Below, one piece after another: positions 36,361-46,310 of a stretch of 64,000 bases of DNA. Location of the stretch: assembly GCF_946478785.1 (NCBI RefSeq), contig NZ_CAMLDD010000018.1, forward strand, positions 43,463 through 107,462. Direction: 5' to 3'. Made by a program: the position numbers and the translations under genes. How positions within the stretch are numbered: position 1 is the stretch's first letter; every line of letters begins with the position of its first letter. The notes beneath the pieces are model-generated. The model was given only the letters and a program-made list of their open reading frames with translations, had not been told where the DNA came from and made no database searches. Source of the DNA: an uncultured Flavobacterium sp. GTDB lineage: Bacteria; Bacteroidota; Bacteroidia; Flavobacteriales; Flavobacteriaceae.

Positions 36361-37842
36361 ATGAGCAATTTATCACAATCACACAGAATATTATTTTTAA
36401 ACACACTCGCTTTTGCAGTCTGTTTTGCCTGTTGGACTTTAAATGGTGTTTTAGTCACATTTTTAGTGGATCAGGAAATTTTTGATTGGAATGTAGTTCA
36501 AATCGGGTGGTTACTGGGAATTCCAATACTTACAGGCTCGCTCATGCGGTTACCAATGGGGATTTTAACAGATAAATATGGAGGTCGCGTGGTCTATTCT
36601 GCTTTGCTGATTTTGGCATCGGCTCCTTTGTTTTTGCTTCCTTTTGCTGCTAATTTTTGGATGTTCGCATTATTGAGCTTTATGTTCGGAATGGTAGGAA
36701 CAAGTTTTGCTGTTGGTGTGGCCTATACTTCACTATGGTATCCTAAAGAATGGCAAGGACGTGCCTTAGGAATTTTCGGAATGGGTACTGCAGGAGCTTC
36801 TATTACTCCCTTTATAGCACCCAGTATGCTGAAATACTTTTCAGAGTCAGATCCCGTAAATGGGTGGAAATATTTGCCTGTTATTTACGGTGTAGTATTG
36901 TTGACGATGGGTATTGTTTTTATTCTTTTTTCGAAAACTAAAAAAATAGAAGCAAAAGCAAAAACAGTTAAAGAACTTTTACAACCGCTTAAAGAGGTGC
37001 GTGTTTGGCGCTTTGGAACCTATTACTTTTTGCTGTTTGGTTCGTTTGTGTCATTTTCCCAATGGTTGTTGCCTAATTTTATGAATGTTTATCATACAAC
37101 TTTAATTTTAGGAGGGCTGTTTACTACTTGTTTTAGTTTACCAGCTGGTATTATTCGTGCTTTTGGAGGATTTTTATCCGATAAATTTGGAGCAAGAAAA
37201 GTGATGTATTGGGTATTGAGTACTTCGGTAGTGTTGAGTTTTTTACTCTTGTTTCCAAAAATGAATATTACTACTTCCGGTAGCGGCTTGATGGCAGCAA
37301 AAGCAGGAACGGTTACACAAGTTTCACCATCTAAAGTAGTTATTGGAGGAAAAGAATATTTAGTTACTTCAAAGAATGTTAATGCAGAGCACAATCCGTT
37401 TTTTCCATCTAAAAAAACATGGCAGGAAGTTGTTGTAGCAGAAAATCAAAAAGTTCAGAAAAAAGAATTAATTGCAGACGGAATCACGCAAATTCATTTT
37501 GAAGCGAATATGTGGGTTTATCTTGTCTTGGTTATTTTAATTGGGACTTGTTGGGGAATTGGTTCGGCAGCAGTTTATAAACACATTCCTGAATATTTTC
37601 CAAATCAGGTAGGGGTTATAGGAGGAATGGTTGGAATGATTGGTGGTTTGGGTGGATTTATTGGTCCGATAGTTTTTGGATACCTGCTTGCTTTTACTGG
37701 ATTTTGGACCAGCTCATGGCTCTTTATCTTTGTTTTATCAATTATTTGTTTGATTTGGATGCACCGTGTAATTGTAAAAGTTACTAAAGAAAAACTACCT
37801 GAATTTGCTCAGGATATGGATAGAAAAGACGTTATAGAATAG
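36361..37842 (+). CDS. narK: NarK-type nitrate/nitrite transporter
   Basis: A 493-residue major facilitator protein with 12 TM helices and the nitrate signature in FGMVGTSFAVGVAYTSLWYP (first half) and GIGSAAVYKHIPEYFPNQVG plus GMVGMIGGLGGF (second half). It also has an insert of about 80 soluble residues (300-382) after a TM helix in the second half, with a lipoyl-like motif (VAENQKVQKKELIADG). The insert is not part of E. coli NarK. Transcribed alone under a strong Fnr-like promoter. It imports nitrate and/or exports nitrite for the cytoplasmic nitrate reductase that follows. Confidence 0.95.
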   Translation: MSNLSQSHRILFLNTLAFAVCFACWTLNGVLVTFLVDQEIFDWNVVQIGWLLGIPILTGSLMRLPMGILTDKYGGRVVYSALLILASAPLFLLPFAANFWMFALLSFMFGMVGTSFAVGVAYTSLWYPKEWQGRALGIFGMGTAGASITPFIAPSMLKYFSESDPVNGWKYLPVIYGVVLLTMGIVFILFSKTKKIEAKAKTVKELLQPLKEVRVWRFGTYYFLLFGSFVSFSQWLLPNFMNVYHTTLILGGLFTTCFSLPAGIIRAFGGFLSDKFGARKVMYWVLSTSVVLSFLLLFPKMNITTSGSGLMAAKAGTVTQVSPSKVVIGGKEYLVTSKNVNAEHNPFFPSKKTWQEVVVAENQKVQKKELIADGITQIHFEANMWVYLVLVILIGTCWGIGSAAVYKHIPEYFPNQVGVIGGMVGMIGGLGGFIGPIVFGYLLAFTGFWTSSWLFIFVLSIICLIWMHRVIVKVTKEKLPEFAQDMDRKDVIE

Positions 37843-37996
37843 CCAATGAATAAAATATTTATTAATTTTTATTATAAATTAGAAAGAAATTAATCAATTG
37901 ATCTTGCAATCGATTAGCTTTTTCCATTTTTTTTGTAAATTAACCGTCTTTAGTAGTACACCATTTTTAAAAGCTGTTTTTATAAATAGTCAGAAA

Positions 37997-38036
37997 ATGA
38001 AACCTATTTCATGTATTTGGTTCGGATTGTAATTTG
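37997..38036 (+). promoter_or_regulatory. Possible variant operator upstream of the nitrate reductase operon
   Basis: ATGAAA-ccta-TTTCAT (37997-38012) is a perfect palindrome with the same 4-base spacer but different half-site. GTAATTTG at 38029-38036 is a possible -7 box, about 5 bp closer than at the other promoters. A different family member or chance are both possible. Confidence 0.35.
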
Positions 38037-38100
38037 TAAATTAACAGTTATTCTTTAATAATTAAGGTTTAAAAGTGACTTGAAGTAATGATAATTTAAA

Positions 38101-39150
38101 ATGAAAAATAGAAACTACAATATAAAAGCTTTACTCATTGCCACTTCTATGTCCGTGCTAATGATCATATTAGTTTTTTATGGATCTAGAAAACTGCAAA
38201 ATTTTGATGCAGCATTAATTACGTATTTATTTGGGACAGTATTTGCCTTTTTTGGTATTGTATACCGTTATTCTGTTTGGTTGCAAAGGCCGCCAACGTG
38301 GATTTATTTCAAAAGAGGAGTAAGTTACTTGTTTACGGGAAAAGTGTTTTCTCACTTTTGGTTTGCTTCAAAAGAAACAATTGAAAATATTGCTTTCCAG
38401 AAATTTATTTATCCCCGGGGCAAATATCGGTGGATGGCGCATTTTATGATTGCCATAGGTTGTACTTCCGCTTTTTTAATTACGATTCCATTGACTTTTG
38501 GATGGATTCATTTTACTATGGCCCCCGATTCAATATCGGTTTACGAAGCACATTTTTTCGGTTTTAAAGTCATGGATTTTGAATTAGGCTCCATTATGGC
38601 CTTCTTGACCTTTCATGCCCTGAACTGGTCTTCTTATCTGGTTATATTTGGTTCCTTATATTATTTAAGAAGACGTTTGACCAATCCGGGTTTAATTGCT
38701 ACTCAAACTTTTGAAGGTGATTTATTGCCCCTTATTTTATTAATTGCTATTTCCGCTACTGGATTGGGGCTAACGTATTCCTATCAATTTATGAAAGGTT
38801 TTGCATTTGATTTCCTAGCTGTTTTGCATGCAGTAACGGTAATTATGTTTTTAATCTGGATTCCGTTTGGAAAGTTTTTTCATATTATTCAGCGTCCGGC
38901 ACAAATTGGGGCACATATATATAAAAAGCAGGGGATGAAAATGGGAATGGCGGTTTGTGAGCACACCGGAGAGGAATTCGCTACCAATTTGCATATAAAA
39001 GATCTTAAAACAGTAACTAAGGAATTAGGTTTCAATTTTGACAGGCCGGATGGAACATCGCATTTAGATTTAAGCCCTGAAGGAAAAAGATCCCGTTTGG
39101 CACAAGCCCACTTAAAAGCACGACTAGAAGGCGGAAATTTATTTGGCTAA
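38101..39150 (+). CDS. NarI-like membrane cytochrome b subunit of nitrate reductase complex
   Basis: A 349-residue protein with about seven or eight TM helices and several histidines placed for two b hemes (YEAHFFGF, LTFHALNWSSYL, AVLHAVTVIMFLIW, GKFFHIIQRPAQIGAHIY). The resemblance is to the NarI/HmeC-type quinol-oxidising cytochromes. The C-terminal 80 residues are cytoplasmic and charged. It is 75 bases upstream of the molybdoenzyme gene and is probably its electron input from quinol. The exact family is not certain because the sequence is divergent. Confidence 0.72.
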   Translation: MKNRNYNIKALLIATSMSVLMIILVFYGSRKLQNFDAALITYLFGTVFAFFGIVYRYSVWLQRPPTWIYFKRGVSYLFTGKVFSHFWFASKETIENIAFQKFIYPRGKYRWMAHFMIAIGCTSAFLITIPLTFGWIHFTMAPDSISVYEAHFFGFKVMDFELGSIMAFLTFHALNWSSYLVIFGSLYYLRRRLTNPGLIATQTFEGDLLPLILLIAISATGLGLTYSYQFMKGFAFDFLAVLHAVTVIMFLIWIPFGKFFHIIQRPAQIGAHIYKKQGMKMGMAVCEHTGEEFATNLHIKDLKTVTKELGFNFDRPDGTSHLDLSPEGKRSRLAQAHLKARLEGGNLFG

Positions 39151-39225
39151 TTTTTTTTAGTTGAATTGAAAATTAAAAACAACCCTGACGATTTTTTTTA
39201 TCGTATCGGTTAAAAAATATAAAAC

Positions 39226-41442
39226 ATGGCAAAATTACCTGTTTCGGAACAAAACATTATTACGCAATTTGGACCTCATAAAAACTACACTCCTAAAGAT
39301 GGTTATGAGGGCAGGGATGAACCAGATGAATTGGTAAAAACACATTGTTGTTTTTGTGGAATGCAGTGTGGTATTCAATTGTCGGTTAAAGACAACAAAG
39401 TAGTAGGTTTTGAACCCTGGATGGAATTTCCGTTCAACGAAGGGCGATTGTGCCCTAAAGGTGTCCAGCGCTATTTACAGAACAATCATCCGGACCGTCT
39501 CTTGTCCCCGCTAAAAAGAGTAGAAGGGCAAGGATTTGTACCAACATCCTGGGATGATGCGATGGGTAAAACAGTTTCTGAAATTAAAAGGATTCAGGCG
39601 CAATATGGAAACGATGCCTTCTCAGTCCTTTCGGGTGTTTCGCTCACCAATGAAAAAAGTTATTTGATGGGTAAGTTCGCCCGTGTCGCTCTAAAAACAA
39701 AAAATTTAGACTATAATGGACGCTTGTGTATGGTAAGTGCAGGAGCGGGAAATAAAAAAGCATTTGGTCTGGACCGGGGCTCTAATAACTATTCGGATCT
39801 GGAATATGCGGAAGTAATTATTGTGGCTGGTGCCAATGTTAGTGAAACTTTCCCAACATTAACTCACTGGATTTGGAAAGCCAGAGACCGTGGTGCAAAA
39901 TTGATAGTTATTGACCCAAGAATGATTCCATTAGCCAGAACAGCCGATCTTCATTTGGATGTACGCCCGGGAACAGATTCGGCTTTGTATGGTGCAATGC
40001 TGAAATATTTGGTGGATCATGACATGCTGGACCACGATTTTATTGCCAACCATACCTCAGGTTTTCAGGAAACCATAGATTCTGTAAAAGACTATACCTT
40101 GGAATGGGCAGAGGAGGTTACAGGGATTAAAAAAGAAAAAATTCAACAAGCAGCTCAATTATGGGGCAGAGCCAAAACCAGCTTTTTGCTTCATGCCCGC
40201 GGAATTGAACATCATTCTAAAGGCGTCGATAATGTTTTGGGCTGCATTAATTTGGTACTCGCAACAGGAAGAATTGGACGTCCGTATTGCGGTTATGCCA
40301 CTATTACCGGACAGGGAAATGGGCAAGGCGGTAGAGAGCACGGCCATAAATGCGACCAATTGCCAGGAAATAGGGATATTGAAAATCCGGAACATCGTAA
40401 ATATATCTCAGAAGTTTGGGGTATTAATGAGAAAGATCTTCCCGGAAAAGGGTTATCGGCTTATGAAATAATCGAAGCCATTCATCGTGGGGAGATTAAA
40501 GGGCTATTATCGATTTGTTTTAATCCGCTAGTTTCCCTGCCTAACAGCAATTATGTTCGGGAGGCTTTAGAAAAGTTAGAATTTTATGTTTGTATTGACT
40601 TTTTCTTAAACGAAACGGCCCGTCATGCCGATATTGTTTTGGCAGGATCATTACAGGAGGAAGAAGAAGGTACAACCACTTCAGCCGAAGGGCGTGTTAT
40701 CCGAATCCGTCAGGCAGTTACTCCTCCGGGAGATGCCAGAACCGATACTTCGATTATTTTGGAATTAGCCAAACGCTTAGGGGTGGAGGATAAATTTACG
40801 TATGATAGCAGCGAAGCCGTTTTTAACGAATTGCGGGTAGCCTCAAAAGGAGGAACTGCTGATTATTATGGAATTACCTACCAAAGAATTGAAGACGAAA
40901 TGGGTGTTTTTTGGCCTTGTCCTGAAATAGGACATCCGGGAACACCGCGTTTATGGGAAGATAAAAAATTTAAAACCTCAGATGAAAGGGCTCATTTTAA
41001 TCCGGCACCGTACAAAGTTCCAGGTGAGGTGCCAGATGCCGATTATCCAATAATTTTGACGACAGGACGTGTGGTTTCTCAATATTTGAGTGGTACACAA
41101 ACACGAAGAATTGGAAAATTGGTTGATCAGTATCCGGAGCCTTTATTGGAAATTCATCCAAATTTAGCCCAACAATACGGCATCAAACAAAGGGAATTAA
41201 TAAAAGTTACTACCCGGCGTGGTGAAGGCATTTTTCCTGCAAACATTGTAGAAACGATTCGCGAAGACACGGTTTTTATACCGTACCACTGGTCTGGAAA
41301 AAAATCAGCAAACCAATTAACTCCCGGAACATTAGATCCTATTTCTAAAATTCCGGAATTCAAAGTTTGTGCCTGTCATCTGGAACCATTGCGTGAAATA
41401 GCACCACCTTCGAGCGAATCTATGGCTTACGCTAGTGTTTAA
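39226..41442 (+). CDS. Molybdopterin nitrate reductase catalytic subunit, NasA/NarB family
   Basis: A 738-residue Mo-bis-MGD oxidoreductase. The N-terminal [4Fe-4S] motif is Cys41-x2-Cys44-x3-Cys48 and Cys76 (CPKGVQRYL). MGD-binding segments include [20 protein letters not shown] and [16 protein letters not shown]. There is no Tat signal, so it is cytoplasmic. By sequence it is closest to assimilatory NasA/NarB, but here it lies in a denitrification region with a cytochrome b, a four-cluster ferredoxin and a Rieske protein, so respiratory use is more likely. The C-terminal extra [2Fe-2S] domain of NasA is absent. Substrate nitrate is inferred from family and narK. Confidence 0.85.
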   Translation: MAKLPVSEQNIITQFGPHKNYTPKDGYEGRDEPDELVKTHCCFCGMQCGIQLSVKDNKVVGFEPWMEFPFNEGRLCPKGVQRYLQNNHPDRLLSPLKRVEGQGFVPTSWDDAMGKTVSEIKRIQAQYGNDAFSVLSGVSLTNEKSYLMGKFARVALKTKNLDYNGRLCMVSAGAGNKKAFGLDRGSNNYSDLEYAEVIIVAGANVSETFPTLTHWIWKARDRGAKLIVIDPRMIPLARTADLHLDVRPGTDSALYGAMLKYLVDHDMLDHDFIANHTSGFQETIDSVKDYTLEWAEEVTGIKKEKIQQAAQLWGRAKTSFLLHARGIEHHSKGVDNVLGCINLVLATGRIGRPYCGYATITGQGNGQGGREHGHKCDQLPGNRDIENPEHRKYISEVWGINEKDLPGKGLSAYEIIEAIHRGEIKGLLSICFNPLVSLPNSNYVREALEKLEFYVCIDFFLNETARHADIVLAGSLQEEEEGTTTSAEGRVIRIRQAVTPPGDARTDTSIILELAKRLGVEDKFTYDSSEAVFNELRVASKGGTADYYGITYQRIEDEMGVFWPCPEIGHPGTPRLWEDKKFKTSDERAHFNPAPYKVPGEVPDADYPIILTTGRVVSQYLSGTQTRRIGKLVDQYPEPLLEIHPNLAQQYGIKQRELIKVTTRRGEGIFPANIVETIREDTVFIPYHWSGKKSANQLTPGTLDPISKIPEFKVCACHLEPLREIAPPSSESMAYASV

Positions 41443-41459
41443 CAACTAAAAAACAAAAA

Positions 41460-42029
41460 ATGAATTATACCAATTTTAATAAAAATGAAGAGTTTTTTGT
41501 AGATATGCAACGTTGCATTGGCTGTAAAGCCTGCGAAATGGCTTGTGCTGAATGCGAAACCAATGGTCAGGAATCTTTAATTCACGTAAATTATGTCGAT
41601 AGGGCATCAACTGTGCAAACTACTGTACAGGTGTGTATGCATTGTGACGATCCTGTTTGTGCAAATGTATGTCCTGCTGATGCTATTTCAAAAGACGAAT
41701 TCGGAATTGTTCATACTGCCAATACGGAAAGATGTATTGGTTGTTCGAATTGTGTGATGGCCTGTCCATTTGGCGTGCCTAAAAAAGAAGAGTCCTACGA
41801 TTTGATGATGAAATGTACGATGTGCTATGACAGAACTAGCGTGGGCAAAAAACCTATGTGTGCTACGGTTTGTCCAAGTGGGGCTTTGTTTTACGGCACC
41901 AGAGAGGAAATACAAGAGATGCGTCCAAATAGTTCACCAGTAAATACTTTCCTTTTCGGAGAAGAGGTAGTGAATACAAAAGTTAATATTATGATGCCAA
42001 AAGGCAGTAATCAATTAATAATTTATTAG
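41460..42029 (+). CDS. Four-cluster ferredoxin subunit (NrfC/DmsB-like)
   Basis: A 189-residue protein with four cysteine clusters: [35 protein letters not shown] and [20 protein letters not shown]. This is the standard layout for the electron-transfer subunit of molybdopterin complexes. No signal peptide. It is 17 bases after the catalytic subunit gene and would relay electrons from the cytochrome b or Rieske protein to it. Confidence 0.92.
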   Translation: MNYTNFNKNEEFFVDMQRCIGCKACEMACAECETNGQESLIHVNYVDRASTVQTTVQVCMHCDDPVCANVCPADAISKDEFGIVHTANTERCIGCSNCVMACPFGVPKKEESYDLMMKCTMCYDRTSVGKKPMCATVCPSGALFYGTREEIQEMRPNSSPVNTFLFGEEVVNTKVNIMMPKGSNQLIIY

Positions 42030-42034
42030 AATTC

Positions 42035-42553
42035 ATGTCTAAAGAAGATAATTTACATAAAAATTGGAAAAAAGATTTTCCAATCGAAAAACAACAGGCA
42101 ACCAATGTCAGTCGTCGTGATTTTGCGAAATTCCTCACACTAGTATCAGGCGGATTAATGGTTGGAAGTGGTCTGGTGGCAGCCAAAGCGCACCTATTTC
42201 CAAAAGATGAGCTGGATGGAGAGCACTTTGTATGTAAAAAAGAGGAGGTGCCTGTAGGTGGTACACGTGCTTTTGTTATCGAAGGAAGTACAATCCCTTA
42301 TATATTGATTCATCTGGAGACGGGAGAATTCAAAGCGTATGAACAAAAATGCACCCATCTTTCCTGCTCTGTTTTTTATAAGCCTGGCACCGGCATTATT
42401 CATTGTCCATGTCACGAAGGATCTTTTGACGCTCAAACCGGAGATGTTATCGCGGGGCCCCCGCCCAGAGCTTTGCCTAAATTAGAAGTGCTTTTTAAAG
42501 AGGATGGCATCTATGTAAAAGCATCAGAAAATCTGGAAGAGAAACTAGGATAA
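42035..42553 (+). CDS. Rieske [2Fe-2S] protein with Tat anchor
   Basis: A 172-residue protein. The N-terminal VSRRDFAKFLTLVSGG fits a twin-arginine signal anchor, so the domain is likely on the periplasmic side. The cluster motif CTHLSC...CPCHEGSFD has the two Cys and two His ligands. It starts six bases after the ferredoxin gene. A Rieske subunit is unusual for a nitrate reductase; it could take electrons from quinol, as in a bc1-like or arsenite oxidase-like arrangement. Confidence 0.92.
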   Translation: MSKEDNLHKNWKKDFPIEKQQATNVSRRDFAKFLTLVSGGLMVGSGLVAAKAHLFPKDELDGEHFVCKKEEVPVGGTRAFVIEGSTIPYILIHLETGEFKAYEQKCTHLSCSVFYKPGTGIIHCPCHEGSFDAQTGDVIAGPPPRALPKLEVLFKEDGIYVKASENLEEKLG

Positions 42554-42572
42554 ATCCCTAAAATAAAAAACC

Positions 42573-42827
42573 ATGAGTACTTTTAGAACTAGTCAGAATC
42601 AAGCCAATCCGAATAAATTAAATGCGATACTTTCTACCATTATTTTTATATTAATACTAAATGTGACTATTCAAATTTGGTTATTATATGCCGCCTTGAA
42701 CAATGCTTTGGATAATAATAAAGAAATCCTTATTCCTGCATTTATAGCTTCATTAATATTATTTTTGATAGGTGTCGGTTTGCTTTATTACTTACCAATT
42801 GGAAATTTGAAGAATAAACGGTTATAA
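42573..42827 (+). CDS. Small two-TM membrane protein of the nitrate reductase operon
   Basis: An 84-residue protein with two TM helices (LSTIIFILILNVTIQIWLLY and IPAFIASLILFLIGVGLLYY) and short polar ends. Family not recognised. It is 19 bases after the Rieske gene and last in the operon, so it is probably a small subunit or assembly factor of the complex. Confidence 0.75.
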   Translation: MSTFRTSQNQANPNKLNAILSTIIFILILNVTIQIWLLYAALNNALDNNKEILIPAFIASLILFLIGVGLLYYLPIGNLKNKRL

Positions 42828-42878
42828 ATTGATTTTAGAGTTTCAAATTAATGTTTTCTTTAGATGTGAAGCAAAGTG

Positions 42879-43430
42879 ATGGTGCTTATTATAAAAAATA
42901 TGGTTTGTAACCGCTGTATTATGTTGGTACAGAATGAATTGAAAAAGTTGGGCTTAAACCTAAAGAGCATAAAGCTGGGAGAGGTTACACTTAGCAGCGA
43001 ACCTACGACTCAAGAATTATTTAAATTGGAAAAAGCGCTCCTTGCATTAGGATTTGAAATCATTGACGATAAGAGAAACAGAACTGTAGAAAGAATAAAA
43101 AATATAATTATTGATTTGATACATCATCAATACAATGGTGTAAAAACCAATCTTCCGATGTATTAAGCGACAAACTTCAACATGATTACAATTATTTGTC
43201 CAACCTGTTTTCCGAAGCGCAAGGCAGCACTATTGAAGAGTACTTCATCGCCCAAAAAATAGAAAAGATGAAAGAACTATTGGTTTACGACGAATTGTCC
43301 TTGAGTGAAATTGCATTTCGCCTTAATTACTCCAGTGTTAAGCAATCAGTTCAAAAAGGTAACCGGGCTTACTCCGAGCTATTTCAAGCAAATACGGGAT
43401 GATAAAAGAAAACCATCGGATAAGGTCTAA
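42879..43430 (+). pseudogene. AraC-type copper-associated regulator, two frameshifts
   Basis: The pieces correspond to a familiar Bacteroidota protein found next to copA: an HMA-like N-terminus (NMVCNRCIMLVQNEL) followed by an AraC HTH. The first frame ends early at 43166. A one-base shift restores SSDVLSDKLQHDYNYLSNLF, which runs into the frame starting at 43196 (IEEYFIAQKIEKMKELLVY). A second shift, apparently a short deletion after LNYSSV, moves the end (NQFKKVTGLTPSYFKQIR) to a third frame, stop at 43428. The regulator is therefore very likely inactive, or the copies hold base errors. It precedes copA by 88 bases. Confidence 0.85.
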
Positions 43431-43517
43431 GTAAATCTTACAAATCCATTTCATAATTCCACAACGCTTCCCACCCATATTATCCCAATTTTGTATTGTT
43501 AATTAAAGCAAAAAAAA

Positions 43518-45935
43518 ATGGCAACAGATAAAAAGAAGCAAGTCATTTATCTTCCCTTGGAAGATGTAGAAAGCGAACATTGTTCACTCATCGTTGAAAA
43601 GGGACTGGCACGATTGAAAAGCATAGAAACACACCAGGTAGAGCTGAACAACCGCAGGGCTGTTATCACGGTTGACAACACACAAGCGGTAGCGGAAGCG
43701 ATCAAAGCAATCAAGGACTTGGGGTATGGCGTTTCGACCGTAAAAAATACATTTCCAGTATTAGGGATGACCTGCGCCTCTTGCGCGGGCAGTGCCGAGA
43801 GCATTGTTACATACGAGCCAGGAGTGGTAAGCGCTGCTGTAAATTTTGCAACGGGTAATCTTACCGTTGAATACCTGCCCAATATGACCGATGCGGCCAC
43901 GCTGCAAAAAGCGGTACAATCTATCGGTTACGATTTATTGATTGAGGATGAAACCAAACAGCAGGAAACTTTAGAAGTAATCCATGCTCAAAAATTCCAG
44001 AATCTAAAAACCAAAACCATTTGGGCAACTATCCTGTCTTTTCCTGTGGTTGTTATTGGGATGTTCTTTATGAATATGCCCTACGCAGACCCTATAATGT
44101 GGCTGTTTTCTACACCTGTTGTCTTATGGTTAGGCAAAGATTTTTTCATCAATGCATGGAAACAGGCTAAACACCGTTCAGCCAATATGGATACACTGGT
44201 GGCACTCAGTACAGGCATTGCATATCTGTTCAGTGTATTCAATATGATGCTGCCTGAATTTTGGCATCAACGCGGATTACACGCCCATGTTTATTTTGAA
44301 GCGGCGTCTGTTATTATTGAATTCATTCTGCTGGGAAAATTACTGGAAGAAAAAGCCAAAGGGAATACCTCTTCAGCAATTAAAAAGCTGATGGGCCTAC
44401 AGTCCAAAACCGTCATCGTGATACTACCGGACGGAACCCAAAAACAGACTGCTATTGAAGAGGTAGCTACAGGTGACGTTATTCTTGTAAAGCCGGGCGA
44501 AAAAATTGCAGTGGATGGTATAGTAACCTCAGGGAGTTCCTATGTTGATGAGAGTATGCTTAGCGGCGAGCCGATACCAGTACTAAAAAAAGGAAGTGAA
44601 AAAGTATTTGCAGGAACGATTAACCAAAAAGGGAGCTTTCAATTTAAGGCCGTTAAAGTAGGAAAAGAAACGATGCTTGCCCAAATTATCAAAACCGTAC
44701 AGGATGCGCAGGGAAGCAAAGCACCTGTACAGAAATTGGTAGATAAGATTGCCGGTATATTTGTTCCTGTTGTGATAGGAATTGCCATCCTGACATTTAT
44801 GTTGTGGTTTGTTTTGGATGGCGATAACGGAGTGGTACATGGATTGCTCGCAGCCGTTACGGTATTGGTTATCGCCTGTCCCTGTGCCTTGGGTTTAGCA
44901 ACACCAACCGCTATTATGGTAGGTGTTGGTAAAGGTGCTGAGAATGGCATCCTGATTAAAGATGCTGAAAGCCTTGAACTGGCAAAGAAAGTTGACGCTA
45001 TTGTTTTAGACAAAACCGGAACCATTACTGAGGGGCGGCCAGAGGTTACGGGTTTCAAATGGCTGAACAATGATGATGCAGCCAGCAATGTTTTATTGAG
45101 CATTGAAAAACAATCGGAGCACCCATTGGCAGAAGCCGTAGTGAAATATTTGGATGGCATATCTGCACTAACATTGTCTGGTTTTGAAAGTATAACCGGT
45201 AAAGGTGCAAAAGCCGGCCATGACAATGAAACCTATTATGTGGGCAATAAAAAGTTATTAGCAGAAAACAGCATCATCATTGATGACCAATTACAAATCC
45301 AAGCCGAAAAATGGGCCAACCAGTCCAAAACTGTTATTTGGTTTTCAAACAGCAGACAGGCCCTTGCTGTAATTGCAATATCTGACAATATAAAAGAAAA
45401 ATCAGCACAGGCTATCCAGGAAATGCAGGCTATGGACATTGACCTTTATATGCTTACCGGAGATAATGAAGCCACAGCGAAAGCCATTGCTGAGCAAACA
45501 GGCATCAGACATTACAAGGCAGAATTTCTGCCACAGCATAAAGCCGATTTTATAAAAGAACTGCAACGACAGGGAAAAACCGTTGCAATGGTGGGAGATG
45601 GAATCAATGACAGTACCGCCCTTGCAACTGCCGATGTTAGTATAGCAATGGGTAAAGGAAGTGATATTGCAATGGACGTTGCCAAGATGACCATTATATC
45701 ATCAGATCTTACCAAAATTCCACAGGCAATAAGATTATCCAAACAAACAGTAGCTACCATAAAACAAAATCTGTTTTGGGCATTTGTCTATAATCTGATT
45801 GGTATTCCCATCGCAGCGGGCATTCTCTATCCGATAAACGGCTTTTTGCTTAACCCTATGATTGCAGGCGCTGCAATGGCATTCAGCAGTATAAGTGTGG
45901 TAACTAACAGCTTGCGTTTAAAATGGAAAAAGTAA
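43518..45935 (+). CDS. copA: Copper-exporting P-type ATPase CopA
   Basis: An 805-residue P1B-type ATPase that exports Cu(I) from the cytoplasm. It has a degenerate first HMA domain with a single Cys (SEHCSLIV), a second HMA with MTCASCAG, the membrane motif CPCALG, the phosphorylation site DKTGTIT, TGDN and GDGINDS. Length is normal. Base composition is richer in GC than the nearby nar genes, which suggests a separate history. Its usual regulator upstream is broken, so control of expression is unclear. Confidence 0.96.
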   Translation: MATDKKKQVIYLPLEDVESEHCSLIVEKGLARLKSIETHQVELNNRRAVITVDNTQAVAEAIKAIKDLGYGVSTVKNTFPVLGMTCASCAGSAESIVTYEPGVVSAAVNFATGNLTVEYLPNMTDAATLQKAVQSIGYDLLIEDETKQQETLEVIHAQKFQNLKTKTIWATILSFPVVVIGMFFMNMPYADPIMWLFSTPVVLWLGKDFFINAWKQAKHRSANMDTLVALSTGIAYLFSVFNMMLPEFWHQRGLHAHVYFEAASVIIEFILLGKLLEEKAKGNTSSAIKKLMGLQSKTVIVILPDGTQKQTAIEEVATGDVILVKPGEKIAVDGIVTSGSSYVDESMLSGEPIPVLKKGSEKVFAGTINQKGSFQFKAVKVGKETMLAQIIKTVQDAQGSKAPVQKLVDKIAGIFVPVVIGIAILTFMLWFVLDGDNGVVHGLLAAVTVLVIACPCALGLATPTAIMVGVGKGAENGILIKDAESLELAKKVDAIVLDKTGTITEGRPEVTGFKWLNNDDAASNVLLSIEKQSEHPLAEAVVKYLDGISALTLSGFESITGKGAKAGHDNETYYVGNKKLLAENSIIIDDQLQIQAEKWANQSKTVIWFSNSRQALAVIAISDNIKEKSAQAIQEMQAMDIDLYMLTGDNEATAKAIAEQTGIRHYKAEFLPQHKADFIKELQRQGKTVAMVGDGINDSTALATADVSIAMGKGSDIAMDVAKMTIISSDLTKIPQAIRLSKQTVATIKQNLFWAFVYNLIGIPIAAGILYPINGFLLNPMIAGAAMAFSSISVVTNSLRLKWKK

Positions 45936-46118
45936 AACAGTAAATCTCACAAATCAATAAATAAAACAATACATGGGGCATCATACCGAAATTTGTATTT
46001 ATAAATAACTTTCTAAAAAAGTAAAAAATGGAGAATAATAATCTTCAATTAAACAAATATCAATTGGCTGCTGAGTAGCCCGGATCTTTAAACTAATAAA
46101 AATAAAGTGAGATTATAA
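45936..46118. other. Intergenic region after copA
   Basis: No gene is supported. A 16-codon frame starting at ATG 46028 (MENNNLQLNKYQLAAE) ends in TAG and may be a gene fragment. No terminator hairpin was found. Confidence 0.35.
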
Positions 46119-46310
46119 AAAAAATTGGCGTCAATTGTCTTCAATTGACGCCATTTGGCTTGTTGTGACCCGGACTGGACAAATTTCTAGAAATTTTATG
46201 GAGGATTTGAAGAGATGGGCTTACTGAAGTAGAGGCTGTCTTTCATTGGCTTTATGAATTTGGTTTGGATGTCCTGTTGGGGATTGACGAGATTTTTTAA
46301 AAACTGAATT
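46119..46310 (-). repeat. Dispersed repeat copy 2
   Basis: A 12-bp perfect hairpin (TGGCGTCAATTG 46126-46137, loop TCTT, complement 46142-46153) followed by about 150 bases nearly identical to copy 1. The stem differs from copies 1 and 3 by a paired C-to-T and G-to-A change that keeps pairing, which suggests selection on the structure. The repeat has the same orientation as copy 1, and the two lie on either side of the 42-kb denitrification/copper region. Confidence 0.8.

Noticed and set aside
44639..45226. 195-residue minus-strand frame inside copA
   Set aside because: Antisense to the conserved ATPase core; Ala/Ser/Pro-rich as expected for a shadow of a GC-richer gene.
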